A DNA stretch of 37,537 nt from Pseudomonadota bacterium (GCA_023418705.1 JAEZYZ010000200.1:1-37537); one strand, 5' to 3'. Shown: positions 28,305 through 37,318, counted from the stretch's first letter. A program made the numbers and translations. Notes: a model not told the origin generated them from the letters alone.

Positions 28305-28407
28305 CTGTGACCAATCTCCGATCTAGGCCCGTCGACGCACGACGCGAGCTCGGTGGTGAGATGCGTTTTCACTGGCTCGAGGTGGGCCGAAGGCCCTGAT
28401 GGTCTTC
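28305..28407 (-). repeat. R1 104-nt module, tandem extra unit
   Basis: This segment repeats 28201-28304 almost exactly: CTGTGACCAATCTCCGAT begins at 28201 and again at 28305, and CTGTGA recurs at 28408. The period is 103-104 nt, which equals the distance between the two TCAC(A)GGAAG-like sequences inside R1 copy 1. It is therefore a duplication of the first R1 module only. Confidence 0.85.
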
Positions 28408-28680
28408 CTGTGAAAGAGACGGGGGAGCCCCATGGGGCCTATCTTCGGACCTCGTCTTCGTAGGAAGCGGCGTACGGAAGCAGACCGACACACGGCGGGC
28501 TTGCGTGGGGCGAGCAGCCCGCTGAAGCATCGTCATTTTTCGGAGTTGATGCGCCGCGTGCACCTACATCGACGCCCCCAAGCGAGCGCTCGGGCCGCGA
28601 GCGGCCGGTTGCGAACGGCACAGGGACGCGACATGGTTGGGGCCAGACTTGGGCGGCGCGGGCACCATCAGCGAGCAATC

Positions 28681-29982
28681 ATGAAGCGGGCACTGCCAGA
28701 GCGACGAGCGCCTCGTCGCGCAACACCGGGACCGTGTGGAGGGACGAACCGTCAGCGGGCTGCGGCTTCGCTCGCCGCAGACCAGCCCCTAGCCCGCGGG
28801 AGATCCCCGAGATCAGGTGGGCGCCAGCGTGGCAAGCTGCTGGGCGCTCTGGCGGCGGGCCTCGGCGCCGCCGCCCTCGCGGGCTGCGGTGGCTCCGTGG
28901 TCTCGCAGGCCGCGGCGCCTTCGGACCGCGACGTCCCCCGGGTCTCGGTCCCCGAAGGCCAGGCGACGCAGCTGCCGGGGACGGAGACCATCTCCGCGGA
29001 AGCAGAGCTCCTCGGTCTGAAGGCGGGCACGCTCGAGTGGGTGAGCTCCGGGGCGTGCCCGGCCAAAGGACGCCCGCTCGGCACGGCGCGCGCGTCGCTG
29101 CACACCGCGGGTGTGATCCGTTGGTTCAAGCGCTCCGATGGCGCCGCATCCACCATCCTCGATCCGAAGAGCAGCTTCCCGATCGAGCAGGAGATGCGCG
29201 TCAACGACAGTGGGGAGCAGCGGCGGTATCAGCTGAAGTTTTCGCCGGGACAGTTTCACTATGTCTACGAGCGCGATGGCCAGGCGCCGCAGGAGGCCAC
29301 CAAGCCCGTCCCTCTCGGTGATCGCGCCTACGACGTGCAGTCTGCATTTCTGCTGCTGCGCGCGTGGCGGCCGGAGCCGAGGGAGCGCGGCTACTTCCAC
29401 GTGGTGCTCGGGCGCACGCTGTGGCGCTCAGAGGTGCTCTTCGTAGGCAGCGAGATGCTCGAGCTCGACGACGACAAGAAGGTGCCGGCGCTGCGCATCG
29501 ACGGCGTCGCGCGAAAGGTCAAGACCGACCCCAAAGACGACACGGAGCCGCGGAACTTCGTCTTGTGGTTCGCTCCCGACGAGCGGCGGACGCCGCTGCG
29601 CATCGTGGCCGACGGCAAGTATGGAGCGTTGCTCTTGACGATGACGTCGCACCGGCTCGAGCCCGATCGCGGGTGCGTGGTCGCCCCGGAGCCGGTGCTG
29701 GCCTCCCCGGTCAAGAAACCGCCCCCAGCCGCCGGTGACGCGGATCGGGCGGGACGCGCTGGGCCGAGCAGAGCGACCGGGACCGAACGTCCCCGCGACC
29801 CCGGCACGGCGCCGACGGACGCCCCTGTGGACGCAGGCGCCTCGACAGAAAAAGCGCCGCCAGCGAGCGACGCAGCCGCGGCGCCCCGAGCCGCCGATGA
29901 CGCCGCGCCCCCGCCCGGAGGCGGCGACACGGCCAAGGCGAGCGACGCCAGCGCGCTGCCGAAGCCGCCGCCTGGGCCGTGA
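28681..29982 (+). CDS. DUF3108-type lipoprotein with Pro/Ala-rich tail
   Basis: From ATG 28681 the product is 433 residues. A hydrophobic stretch ending in GAAALAGCGGS is a lipoprotein signal with Cys69; the preceding 40 basic residues are longer than usual, so the true start is uncertain. The frame is open upstream to ATG 28432, but that part looks non-coding. The domain at about 105-320 has the DUF3108 pattern: AELLGLKAGTLEW, a YDVQSAFLLLRAWRP stretch, and VLWFAPDERRTPLRIVADGK. The last 100 residues are Pro/Ala/Asp-rich. The family is found in periplasmic or outer-membrane proteins of unknown role. It is preceded by about 270 nt, 28408-28680, in which I see nothing. Confidence 0.75.
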   Translation: MKRALPERRAPRRATPGPCGGTNRQRAAASLAADQPLARGRSPRSGGRQRGKLLGALAAGLGAAALAGCGGSVVSQAAAPSDRDVPRVSVPEGQATQLPGTETISAEAELLGLKAGTLEWVSSGACPAKGRPLGTARASLHTAGVIRWFKRSDGAASTILDPKSSFPIEQEMRVNDSGEQRRYQLKFSPGQFHYVYERDGQAPQEATKPVPLGDRAYDVQSAFLLLRAWRPEPRERGYFHVVLGRTLWRSEVLFVGSEMLELDDDKKVPALRIDGVARKVKTDPKDDTEPRNFVLWFAPDERRTPLRIVADGKYGALLLTMTSHRLEPDRGCVVAPEPVLASPVKKPPPAAGDADRAGRAGPSRATGTERPRDPGTAPTDAPVDAGASTEKAPPASDAAAAPRAADDAAPPPGGGDTAKASDASALPKPPPGP

Positions 29983-30018
29983 GCGCCGATCGAGCGGAGA
30001 CGAGCCAGAGAACGCGCG

Positions 30019-30528
30019 TCAGGCGACGCAGAACTGCCGCCACTCGCTCGGTGCGGTCGAAAGGTCGATGGGCGGGGGGCTCAGCGGCAAGCTCGACGGA
30101 CGAACGGGCACCCGGGTGAGCGCCATGCTCGCCTGCTCCGGTGTTCGGTTCCCTTTGACGGCATTGCAGCGCCGGCACGCGGTCACGATGTTGTCCCAAA
30201 CCGTCCGCCCTCCCTGAGCGCGCGGGATGACGTGGTCGTAGGTGAGCTGACTCACCGGAAACCGCCGCCCGCAATAGCAGCAACAGAAGCCGTCCCGCGC
30301 GTAGACGTTGTTGCGCGAAAAGCGGATGCGTCGCTTGACGGCCGGGGTCTGGCGCTGCAGCCGCACCACGGCGGGCAGCCGGATCGCCGTGGAGGGTGAG
30401 CGGATCTCCTCGGAGTAAGAGACGAGGACCTCGACCTTTTCGAGGCAAACGAGCGTGACGGCCTGCTGCCAGCCGATGATCTTGTGAGGCAGGTACCAGG
30501 AGCTCAAAACCAGTGTCTTGCCCGCCAT
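30019..30528 (-). CDS. HNH endonuclease
   Basis: The 169-residue protein is an HNH protein of a widespread chromosomal type. The N-terminal region is LVLSSWYLPHKIIGWQQAVT followed by CLEKVEVLVSY and RSPSTAIRLPAVVRL. The nuclease motif follows: FSRNNVYARDGFCCCYCG, LTYDHVIPRAQGG, and NIVTACRRCNAVKGNRTPEQA. The two CxxC pairs bind the structural zinc, and the first His of DHVIPR is the expected catalytic base. The biological role of this family is unclear, and it is not linked here to a phage, intron or defence gene. It ends about 36 nt from the convergent DUF3108 gene. Confidence 0.9.
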   Translation of the reverse strand: MAGKTLVLSSWYLPHKIIGWQQAVTLVCLEKVEVLVSYSEEIRSPSTAIRLPAVVRLQRQTPAVKRRIRFSRNNVYARDGFCCCYCGRRFPVSQLTYDHVIPRAQGGRTVWDNIVTACRRCNAVKGNRTPEQASMALTRVPVRPSSLPLSPPPIDLSTAPSEWRQFCVA

Positions 30529-30828
30529 GCCCTGACCCGTCCCCTCATGTAGTTCGGGAGCGCTCGCCGAAGCGGCTCACTTCGGCTCGACCCGAAGGCT
30601 GGTTGGGTGTGTTCGTTCGTCCCCCTCCATCTGGCACGCTTCGTCGGACCCGTCCCTCAACACACATCCTGATATAATGCCGCATTTTTGCGCGAAATCC
30701 AGCGGGCCTGCCTGGGCACGCCCGAGCCAGCGAGCGGCGGACGCGCTCTCCTACATGCGTCTCCATCCACCGTCGGGACGCCGAGCACGCCCTCGAGCGG
30801 GCGCGGATGCTGCCGAGACGTATAGCTC
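30529..30828. other. Intergenic region upstream of the HNH gene
   Basis: This 300-nt gap holds a small hairpin, GCCGAAG (30566-30572) with CTTCGGC (30580-30586), in the leader of the HNH gene. It also has an isolated TATAAT at 30673-30678 on the plus strand with no matching -35 box and no plus-strand gene after it. I see no gene. Confidence 0.4.
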
Positions 30829-31356
30829 CTACGGCCCGGGCCGCATGGGTCGCTGCTGCAAGTGGTGATCGAGCAATGCATCGCCGTCGAAGACGAAGTA
30901 GCCGTCGACCCAGTGGCCATCGAGCACCGGCGGCAACCAAAGTCGGTCATCGGCCCACATCCGCTCGAATGGAATGGCCGTCACCGGGACCCAGAACGGA
31001 TCGGCTTCTGGCGTCGCCCGCGGTGATCCGCGGTAGGCGGGCGCGACGAACACGCTGGCGTGCAGGGAGTAGCCGTCGGTGAACTGGAATCGAAGCTCGC
31101 CATGGTGCCGAGGCTCGAGCGGCGTGACCCCCACCTCCTCCTCGACCTCGCGCACGGCGGCCTCGAGCGCCGTCTCGCCCGGTTCGAGCTTGCCGCCAGG
31201 GGCGTTCACTTTGCCCGCGCCGAAGCCGCGGCGCTTCTGAATGAGCAGCAGCCGATCGGCGCTGCGGACGAACAGCAGCGTGGCGCGATCGCGCGGTCGC
31301 CAGGCGCGCCAGTCGATGTCTTGCACGCGGCGCGCGGGGGTTCTTGCTTCGGTCAC
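30829..31356 (-). CDS. NUDIX hydrolase, MTH1-like
   Basis: The 175-residue product carries a full NUDIX box, GGKLEPGETALEAAVREVEEEVGV, split here as GGKLEPGET and REVEEEVGV. It is preceded by KRRGFGAGKVNAPGGK, which is the form seen in MTH1 (GFGAG+.N). MTH1-type enzymes hydrolyse oxidised purine nucleoside triphosphates; this specificity is suggested but not proven. WADDRLWLPPVLDGHWVDGYF near the C-terminus also fits that subgroup. The GTG at 31356 is preferred, with GGAGGG just upstream, because the longer ATG start at 31410 would translate the R2 repeat. Confidence 0.88.
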   Translation of the reverse strand: MTEARTPARRVQDIDWRAWRPRDRATLLFVRSADRLLLIQKRRGFGAGKVNAPGGKLEPGETALEAAVREVEEEVGVTPLEPRHHGELRFQFTDGYSLHASVFVAPAYRGSPRATPEADPFWVPVTAIPFERMWADDRLWLPPVLDGHWVDGYFVFDGDALLDHHLQQRPMRPGP

Positions 31357-31366
31357 GGCCCTCCGG

Positions 31367-31481
31367 CGGGGGCTAGGAGCGACGAACGGTCTGCAGCGCA
31401 AGCCGTCCATCGCGGGACCCTAGACCAAAACCGTTTGCCGCGGAAAATGAGACGGTCCAGAGCCCCGATCCGCGAGCAAAG
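31367..31481 (+). repeat. R2 intergenic repeat, copy 2
   Basis: This copy shares ordered blocks with 8306-8395 and carries about 27 extra nt (around 31413-31438), so AAGCCGTCCATCGCGG is followed by a second, related AAACCGTTTGCCGCGG. The hairpin arms are less perfect than in copy 1. It lies between the divergent NUDIX and pheT genes. Confidence 0.65.
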
Positions 31482-31718
31482 AAAGTGGGCTGCCCCGACG
31501 GAAGCGGCGCCCTCGCCGACGACGGGGCCTCGCCTGCGCGGAGATCCCCGGGCGGCTCATGGATCGGGCAGCGCTGGCGGCAGGCCCGCGCCCGGCAGCG
31601 ACCCCGCGCCCGCCGGGGTCGAGTGCCGAGCCGCCGAGCCGCCGCCCGAGAGCGGGGCGGTGAGCCGGCGAGCGGGTGGTTTTTGGCCGCGGACAACCAT
31701 GCTAAGAGGGCGCGGCTC
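31482..31718. other. Leader region of pheT
   Basis: This segment is GC-rich with no gene. No pheS, T-box or attenuator peptide rich in Phe codons was found. GGTGGTTTTTGG at about 31673 and GCTAAGAG at 31711 lie where a promoter might be, but neither matches consensus well. Confidence 0.4.
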
Positions 31719-34196
31719 ATGCTGGTTTCGTATCGTTGGCTGCGGGAGCTCCTTCCCGGATTCGCAGCGACTCCTGCCGACGTGGCCGTGGCGCTGACCG
31801 GCGCAGGGCTCGCCGTCGACGCGATCCGGACGTTCGGCGGTGGCGCCCGAGCCTGCGTCGTCGCCGAGGTCCGGCGGGTCGAGCCACACCCCAAGCGCTC
31901 TGGCCTGCGGCTCGTGACCGTCGACCGCGGGGGGGGCGAGCAGCGCGTCGTGTGCGGCGCCCCGAACGTGCCCGAACCGGGCGGCCTGGTGGTGCTCGCG
32001 CCGCTCGGGGCCGAGCTGCCAACGTTCGGGGTCTTGACCCGGCGAGACATCGGGGGCGTGACCAGCGAGGGCATGCTCTGCAGCGAAGCGGAGCTCGGGC
32101 TCGCCGAGAGCTCCGACGGTCTGCTGGTGCTCGCCCCGGGCAGCGCCGCGCCCGGCACCCCGCTCTCAGAGCTGCCAGCGTTCGCCGAGGACACGATCTT
32201 CGAGCTGGACATCACCCCCAACCGCCCCGACGCGCTCGGGCACTTGGGAGTGGCCCGGGACCTTGGCGCCCTGCTCGGGCTGCCGCTCGTGCCCCCCGAA
32301 GGGCCGCCGGTCGTCCTGGAAAGAGACGCCAGCAGCGATGCGTGGATCGCCGTGCGCAACGACGATCTCGAGCGCTGCCCCCACTACGGCGCGGCGGTGG
32401 TGCTAGGCGTGCGGGTCGGCCCTTCGCCGGCCTGGTTGCGCTACCGCCTGGCGAGCCTCGGGGTGCGCCCGATCAACAACGTCGTCGACATCACGAACCT
32501 GCTGCTGCTCGAGTTTGGGCAGCCGATGCATGCCTTCGATCTGGAGCGGGTGCGCGGCCGGCAAATCATCGTGCGCCGCGCGGCCCGAGGTGAGCCCTTC
32601 ACCACCCTGGATGGCGTGGCGCGCCGCTTGAGCGACGACGATTTGGTGATCGCCGACGCCGAGGGGCCGAGCGCGCTGGCGGGCATCATGGGCGGCCTCG
32701 ACAGCGAAATCCGCGACACGACCCGGCAGGTCCTGTTGGAGTGCGCGTACTTCGAGCCCCGCGGCGTGCGCCGGGCCGCCCGACGGCACGGCCTGCACAC
32801 CGAATCGAGCCATCGCTTCGAACGCGGCGTGGACCCCGCGGCCATCTCCAAGGTGCTGTCGCGCGCCAAAGGTTTGCTGTGCGAGCTGGCGCAAGGCCGC
32901 GCCGTCGATCCCGAGGTGCACGCCCGCGGCTCGCTGCCGGCGCCCGCCTCGATCCCGCTCCGAGCCGCGCGGCTCGAGGCGCTGCTCGGCACCGCGGTGC
33001 CGCTCGCAGAAGCGCGCGAGGTGCTGTCCCGCCTCGGCTTCGTGATCGAGACGGAGAGCGCGAGCGAGCTCCGCGTCCGCTCGGCTTCGTTTCGACCGGA
33101 CGTGGCGCGGGAGGTCGACCTGATCGAGGAGGTGGCGCGGGTGCGCGGCCTCGATCGGATCCCCACCCGCCTGCCGGCGATCGCCCCCGGCACACCGCGA
33201 ACGAGCGAGCTGCTCGAGCGCAGGGCGGCCCAGGTGGCGGCGGACCTCGGCCTCAGCGAAGCGCTCACCTACGCCTTCGTGTCGGCGCGTGACCTCGAGC
33301 GGCTCGCCGCCCCTCGACCGGTCGTGACGCTCAGCAATCCCTTGACCGAGGAGCGCAGCGTGATGCGGACGAGCCTGTTGCCGGGCTTGCTCGAGGCGCT
33401 GCGGCGCGCGCGGCGCCACGGAGAGGCGAATGTGCGCGTCTATTCGGTCGGCAGCCTGTTCTTGGCGGCGCCCCGAGGCCCACTGGGCGACGCCGCGCAG
33501 GCGGCCAGGCCGCGGCGGGCGGAGGACACCCTCCTTCCCGAAGAGCGCCCCGCCTTCGCGGCCGTCCTCGCGGGCTCCCGGCCCGGCTACCTCGCGGCCA
33601 AGCCGGAAGACCTGGATGTGTACGACGCCAAGGGTGTCGCGCTCGAGCTGGTCGAGCGCTTGACCGGGGTCCGACCCGAAGCTCGCCACGCTCCGGCCGA
33701 CCTTCAGCACCTGCACCCGCGCGGCGCCGCCGAGGTCGTCGTCGGGGATCGAGCGGTCGGCTCCTTCGGACCGCTACACCCCGACCTGGTGGATGCTTTC
33801 GATCTTGGCGGCAGCGCGTTCGTCGTCGAAATCGACCTGGCCGCCGTCGAGGCGCTGGGCCGTCGCACACCGCGCTACCGTCCGATCCCGCGCTTGCCGG
33901 CCATCACGCGCGACCTCGCCCTGGAGCTCGACGAGGGCGTCCCCGTGCAGCAAGTGCAGCGCACCATCGAATCCGCTGCCGGGCCGCTGTGTGAGTCGGT
34001 GGAGCTCTTCGACGTCTTCAAGGGCGGCTCCGTGGCTGCCGGCAAACGTTCGCTCGCCTTCCACCTCGTGTACCGTTACCCGAAGGCCCGAACGGCCGCA
34101 GAGGAGGCTCGAACGCTGACGGACGAGGAGGTCGACGGGCAGCAGGCACGGGTCATCGCCGCGGTCGCCGAGCTCGGCGGCCAGCTCAGAGGGTGA
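31719..34196 (+). CDS. pheT: Phenylalanyl-tRNA synthetase beta subunit
   Basis: The 825-residue product has the whole bacterial PheT layout. It begins MLVSYRWLRELLPGFAATP, then an EMAP-like tRNA-binding domain (VEPHPKRSGLRLVTVDRG, VVCGAPNV). The B3/B4 editing region includes RPINNVVDITNLLLLEFGQP. The B5 domain, the catalytic-like core and a C-terminal anticodon-binding FDX-ACB domain (RYRPIPRLPAITRDLALELD) follow. It pairs with PheS to charge tRNA-Phe. The ATG at 31719 was chosen over an open but non-homologous upstream stretch. pheS, usually directly upstream, is absent from the window. The next gene starts 4 nt after its stop. Confidence 0.95.
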   Translation: MLVSYRWLRELLPGFAATPADVAVALTGAGLAVDAIRTFGGGARACVVAEVRRVEPHPKRSGLRLVTVDRGGGEQRVVCGAPNVPEPGGLVVLAPLGAELPTFGVLTRRDIGGVTSEGMLCSEAELGLAESSDGLLVLAPGSAAPGTPLSELPAFAEDTIFELDITPNRPDALGHLGVARDLGALLGLPLVPPEGPPVVLERDASSDAWIAVRNDDLERCPHYGAAVVLGVRVGPSPAWLRYRLASLGVRPINNVVDITNLLLLEFGQPMHAFDLERVRGRQIIVRRAARGEPFTTLDGVARRLSDDDLVIADAEGPSALAGIMGGLDSEIRDTTRQVLLECAYFEPRGVRRAARRHGLHTESSHRFERGVDPAAISKVLSRAKGLLCELAQGRAVDPEVHARGSLPAPASIPLRAARLEALLGTAVPLAEAREVLSRLGFVIETESASELRVRSASFRPDVAREVDLIEEVARVRGLDRIPTRLPAIAPGTPRTSELLERRAAQVAADLGLSEALTYAFVSARDLERLAAPRPVVTLSNPLTEERSVMRTSLLPGLLEALRRARRHGEANVRVYSVGSLFLAAPRGPLGDAAQAARPRRAEDTLLPEERPAFAAVLAGSRPGYLAAKPEDLDVYDAKGVALELVERLTGVRPEARHAPADLQHLHPRGAAEVVVGDRAVGSFGPLHPDLVDAFDLGGSAFVVEIDLAAVEALGRRTPRYRPIPRLPAITRDLALELDEGVPVQQVQRTIESAAGPLCESVELFDVFKGGSVAAGKRSLAFHLVYRYPKARTAAEEARTLTDEEVDGQQARVIAAVAELGGQLRG

Positions 34197-34200
34197 AGGC

Positions 34201-35214
34201 TTGAGACGTTTGGGCAGCAGGCGGGCCTCCGGCAGACTGGTCGCGTGCGTGCTCTGCTGGGCCCCGCTCGCCGCCAGCCAGAGCCCGGTCAGCGACGACG
34301 ATCTCCCGGGGCAGGACGTCCTGGACGCGCCCAGGGCCGCCGAAACGCCGCAGCCGGAGGTCGACGTCGACAGCGACGTGTCGCGCGCCACCGACGACGC
34401 CGTCGAGGACGCGACCGGGGAGGTCACCGATCCCGCGGACGTCGCGCCGCCCGTCGCCGACGCAGCAGCCGAGGCCGCCGAGCGCCGTGATCTCGAGGCA
34501 TCGCCACCCGAGGAGAAAACGGCGCCGGAGACCCCGTTCGTGCTCGAGGATCGTCCCGATCCGTACCTCGCTCCTGCGGGTCCCACGCGCTTGCCGCGGA
34601 CCTTGGCCATAGGTCCGGCCTTCGGCGTCATATCGCGGCCGGCTCAAGCGGGCGCGTTCGAGTACGGCCCCGCGTTCACCTGGGGCGCTCAACTCCGCGT
34701 CGAGTCGCCGGAGTGGCTCGGCCGCCCCGTCGCGGCGCTGCGCTGGCTCGGGCTGCGACTGTTCTTCACGCTCTCGGATCTGCCGGTTCGGATGGGTCCC
34801 GGCGCGCTGGCAGGTTCGGCGCGCACCTCCCACCCGGACATCACCCTGCTGCGCCTCGGCGGACACCTCGAACCGACGCTGGTCGTCACCTCCGGGCTGC
34901 GGGCTTACGTCGGCGCCGGCCTCTCCTGGAACCGACTCTGGACGGAGCGCTTGCACGACGACGAGCTGGCGGCGCCGGAGCGGAGCGGCGTCGCGCTGGA
35001 GCTCATCGCGACCACGGGCTTGATCGTCGATGTGATCCCCGATCGTCTGGCGATCGATCTCAACCTGTCGGCGAGCGGCGTCGAGAACGAACGCGGCAGC
35101 TTGTTCGAGGACGTGCAGGCCTTCGACGCGAACGGGCAGCGCGGCACGCTCGGACCGTTCCCCGGGTTCTCGAGCGCGCTCACGGGCCTCGCCGGACTTC
35201 ACTTGGTCCTGTGA
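34201..35214 (+). CDS. Exported hypothetical protein, possible outer-membrane beta barrel
   Basis: A TTG at 34201, 8 nt or so after GAGGGTGA, starts a 337-residue protein. It has a short basic N-terminus and a hydrophobic signal-like stretch (LVACVLCWAPLAAS). An acidic Asp/Glu/Ala/Pro linker (about 28-105) follows. The C-terminal region has alternating strands such as ALRWLGLRLFFTL, LRAYVGAGLSWNRLW and RLAIDLNLSASGV, and ends in LHLVL. These fit a small outer-membrane barrel, but no family is recognised. It is spaced 4 nt from pheT and 2 nt from the next lipoprotein gene, so an operon is likely. Confidence 0.65.
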   Translation: MRRLGSRRASGRLVACVLCWAPLAASQSPVSDDDLPGQDVLDAPRAAETPQPEVDVDSDVSRATDDAVEDATGEVTDPADVAPPVADAAAEAAERRDLEASPPEEKTAPETPFVLEDRPDPYLAPAGPTRLPRTLAIGPAFGVISRPAQAGAFEYGPAFTWGAQLRVESPEWLGRPVAALRWLGLRLFFTLSDLPVRMGPGALAGSARTSHPDITLLRLGGHLEPTLVVTSGLRAYVGAGLSWNRLWTERLHDDELAAPERSGVALELIATTGLIVDVIPDRLAIDLNLSASGVENERGSLFEDVQAFDANGQRGTLGPFPGFSSALTGLAGLHLVL

Positions 35215-35216
35215 CG

Positions 35217-35549
35217 ATGGCCCGAACGCCCGCCGGTGTGTTGCTTGGCCTGCTTTTGATCGCGAGCTGTGAACGGCGAGCCCCCGGGCCAGAAGAGTGC
35301 GTGAAGTTCGCCGAAGCGGCGCTGGGTGTGCGAGAGGAGCAGGTCCTGCGCTCGCCGCGGCTGAAGCGAGCGTTCGACGAGCTGGTGGTCAAATGCCTGA
35401 CCACACCCTACGACCGGGAGCTGGTCGATTGCGTGAACGGCGGCCGACGGCCGCGCCAATGCCTGCACGAGTTCATGCTGCGGCGCGCAGAGCCGAGCGT
35501 ATCGCCGTCTCCGCCAGCGCTGCCTCCGAGCGAAGATCGCTGGCGCTGA
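35217..35549 (+). CDS. Small lipoprotein
   Basis: The 110-residue protein has a short signal with a good lipobox, VLLGLLLIASCERRAP (Cys18). The mature domain is helical with four Cys residues (ECVKFAEA, VVKCL, LVDCVN, RQCLHEF), which could form two disulfides in the periplasm. A Pro/Ser-rich end follows. No family is recognised. The start lies 2 nt after the preceding stop. Confidence 0.7.
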   Translation: MARTPAGVLLGLLLIASCERRAPGPEECVKFAEAALGVREEQVLRSPRLKRAFDELVVKCLTTPYDRELVDCVNGGRRPRQCLHEFMLRRAEPSVSPSPPALPPSEDRWR

Positions 35550-35656
35550 AGGCCGTGCGCCCGATCGCGGTGTCACTTCGCGTGATGACGCCCGGCGCCC
35601 GGGGGTGTTACGCTGTTCCTTTCGTTCGTGTCGTGGGCGAACGAGAGGAGGCGTCG

Positions 35657-37318
35657 TTGAACCTACGCATGTCGCTGGAAGATCTGCTGAAGCGGGCGCT
35701 GCTCGCCGGCGCGCTGCAGGTGCGCTTGATCCCTGGTCGTCGCACCGTGGTGGTGTTGCCGAGCGGCGAGAGCGAGGTGCGCGGCGAGGTTCAAACCCCC
35801 GACAGCATCAACGCGCTGCTCGAGCCGATCTTGCCGGTGGAGGCCCGGCGCAGCCTCGCGGGCGGATGGGCGGAGTGGGATTTCGCGCTGAGCGACAAGG
35901 GGACCGTGCGAGCGACCGCCGAGCTGAAGCTCGGGTTGCCCCACGTCGTGCTGTCGCTCACCGAGTGCGATGGGGCGCCCGCGACCCGTCCGGCGGAAGC
36001 CGCCACGGCGCGTGACCTGCGCCGGCAGAGCGCGCCCGAGACGCCGCAGGCCTCCCCCGCCGCTTCGCGCCGTCTGTCGAGCGCGCACGACGTGCCCGCC
36101 GTGCTCAGCGCCCCCCTCTCACGGGCCTTTCGTGCCGCTCCGCCCGCCGCGGCGGCGCCGGCGGGCAGCCCGCTGCCCACCGAGCCCCCTCCGCCGCCGA
36201 TCGAGGTCGCCGAGGCTCACCTGAGCGGCGGATCGAGCAGGGAAATCGACGAGCTCTTGAGCATGATCCTCGAGCTCAACGGCTCCGATCTCCACGTCTC
36301 CACCGGGGCCCCACCGATGATCCGAGTCGACGGCGATTTGCGCCCGGTGCCCCATCGCCCGGTGCTGACCGCGGAGCAGGTGCAGCGCATGTTGTGGCCG
36401 ATCGTGCCGCGGCGCAATCGCGAGGAGTTCTCGAAGACGCACGACACCGACTTCTCCTACGAGCTTCCCGGTCGCTGTCGCTTCCGCGGGAATCTCTTCG
36501 TCGATCTGCGGGGGATGGGCGGCGTGTTCCGGGTGATCCCAAGCAAGATCCTCACCGCCGAGCAGCTCGGGATCCCCAAGGAGGTCCTCCAGCTGTGCAA
36601 GCTGCCCAAGGGGCTCGTGGTCGTCACCGGCCCCACCGGCTCCGGCAAGTCCACCACGCTCGCGGGCATGATCGACTTCATCAACGAGACTCGCAACGAC
36701 CACGTCATCACCATCGAAGACCCGATCGAGTTCGTTCACCCCAACAAGAAGTGCTTGATCAATCAACGCCAGGTCTCCGAGCACACCGAGTCGTTCAAGT
36801 CCGCGCTCCGAGCGGCGCTGCGCGAAGACCCGGACATCGTGCTTTTGGGCGAGATGCGCGATCTCGAGACGATCTCGATCGCGCTCGAGACCGCCGAGAC
36901 CGGTCACCTGGTTTTTGGCACGCTGCACACGACCTCGGCGCCGGCCACCATCGACCGCATCATCGATCAGTTCCCCGCTGCTCAGCAGAACCAGATCCGC
37001 GTCATGCTGGCCGAGAGCTTGAAGGGGGTGATCGCCCAGACGCTCTGCAAGAAGGTGGGCGGCGGGCGGGTCGCGGCGCTGGAAATCCTGATCGGCGTGC
37101 CCGCCGTCTCCAACCTGATCCGCGAGGGAAAGATTTTCCAGATCCCGTCGATCATGCAGACGGGCAAGAAGATCGGGATGCGCCTGCTCAACGACAGCCT
37201 GCTCGATCTCGTGAAGCGAAGGGTGGTGGCTCCGGAGGAGGCCTTGAACAAGGCGCTCGATCGGCACGTGCTCGCCAACATGCTGCGCGAGAACGGGGTC
37301 CAGATCCCAACCAGCTGA
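35657..37318 (+). CDS. pilT: PilT-type twitching motility ATPase with N-terminal extension
   Basis: The 553-residue product has a PilT-like motor from about residue 195: SDLHVSTGAPPMIRVDGDL, Walker A GPTGSGKSTT (325-334), ITIEDPIEFVH, Walker B with GEMRDLETI (from 398), and the His box TGHLVFGTLHTTSAP (from 415). These match PilT closely; PilU usually has GEIRD. PilT powers retraction of type IV pili from the cytoplasmic side. The first 195 residues are extra: a compact N-terminal domain (MSLEDLLKRALLAG start) and a Pro/Ala-rich linker. The TTG at 35657 is chosen because AGGAGG lies 5 nt before it; an ATG at 35669 is the alternative. Myxobacteria carry several PilT paralogues, so the symbol is a family call. 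Confidence 0.88.
   Translation: MNLRMSLEDLLKRALLAGALQVRLIPGRRTVVVLPSGESEVRGEVQTPDSINALLEPILPVEARRSLAGGWAEWDFALSDKGTVRATAELKLGLPHVVLSLTECDGAPATRPAEAATARDLRRQSAPETPQASPAASRRLSSAHDVPAVLSAPLSRAFRAAPPAAAAPAGSPLPTEPPPPPIEVAEAHLSGGSSREIDELLSMILELNGSDLHVSTGAPPMIRVDGDLRPVPHRPVLTAEQVQRMLWPIVPRRNREEFSKTHDTDFSYELPGRCRFRGNLFVDLRGMGGVFRVIPSKILTAEQLGIPKEVLQLCKLPKGLVVVTGPTGSGKSTTLAGMIDFINETRNDHVITIEDPIEFVHPNKKCLINQRQVSEHTESFKSALRAALREDPDIVLLGEMRDLETISIALETAETGHLVFGTLHTTSAPATIDRIIDQFPAAQQNQIRVMLAESLKGVIAQTLCKKVGGGRVAALEILIGVPAVSNLIREGKIFQIPSIMQTGKKIGMRLLNDSLLDLVKRRVVAPEEALNKALDRHVLANMLRENGVQIPTS

Noticed and set aside
28432..28680. Upstream extension of the DUF3108 lipoprotein to ATG 28432
   Set aside because: The added 83 residues are Arg/His-rich, lie just after the repeat nest, and would bury the signal peptide.
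30019..30528. HNH gene as part of a defence island or intron
   Set aside because: The protein matches a widespread stand-alone chromosomal HNH type, and the neighbours are housekeeping or envelope genes with no intron signs.
30545..30940. Minus-strand frame between the HNH and NUDIX genes
   Set aside because: It overlaps the end of the NUDIX gene, is Arg-rich, and shows no domain or start signal.
31482..31718. T-box or Phe attenuator before pheT
   Set aside because: No T-box sequence and no leader peptide with Phe codons were found.
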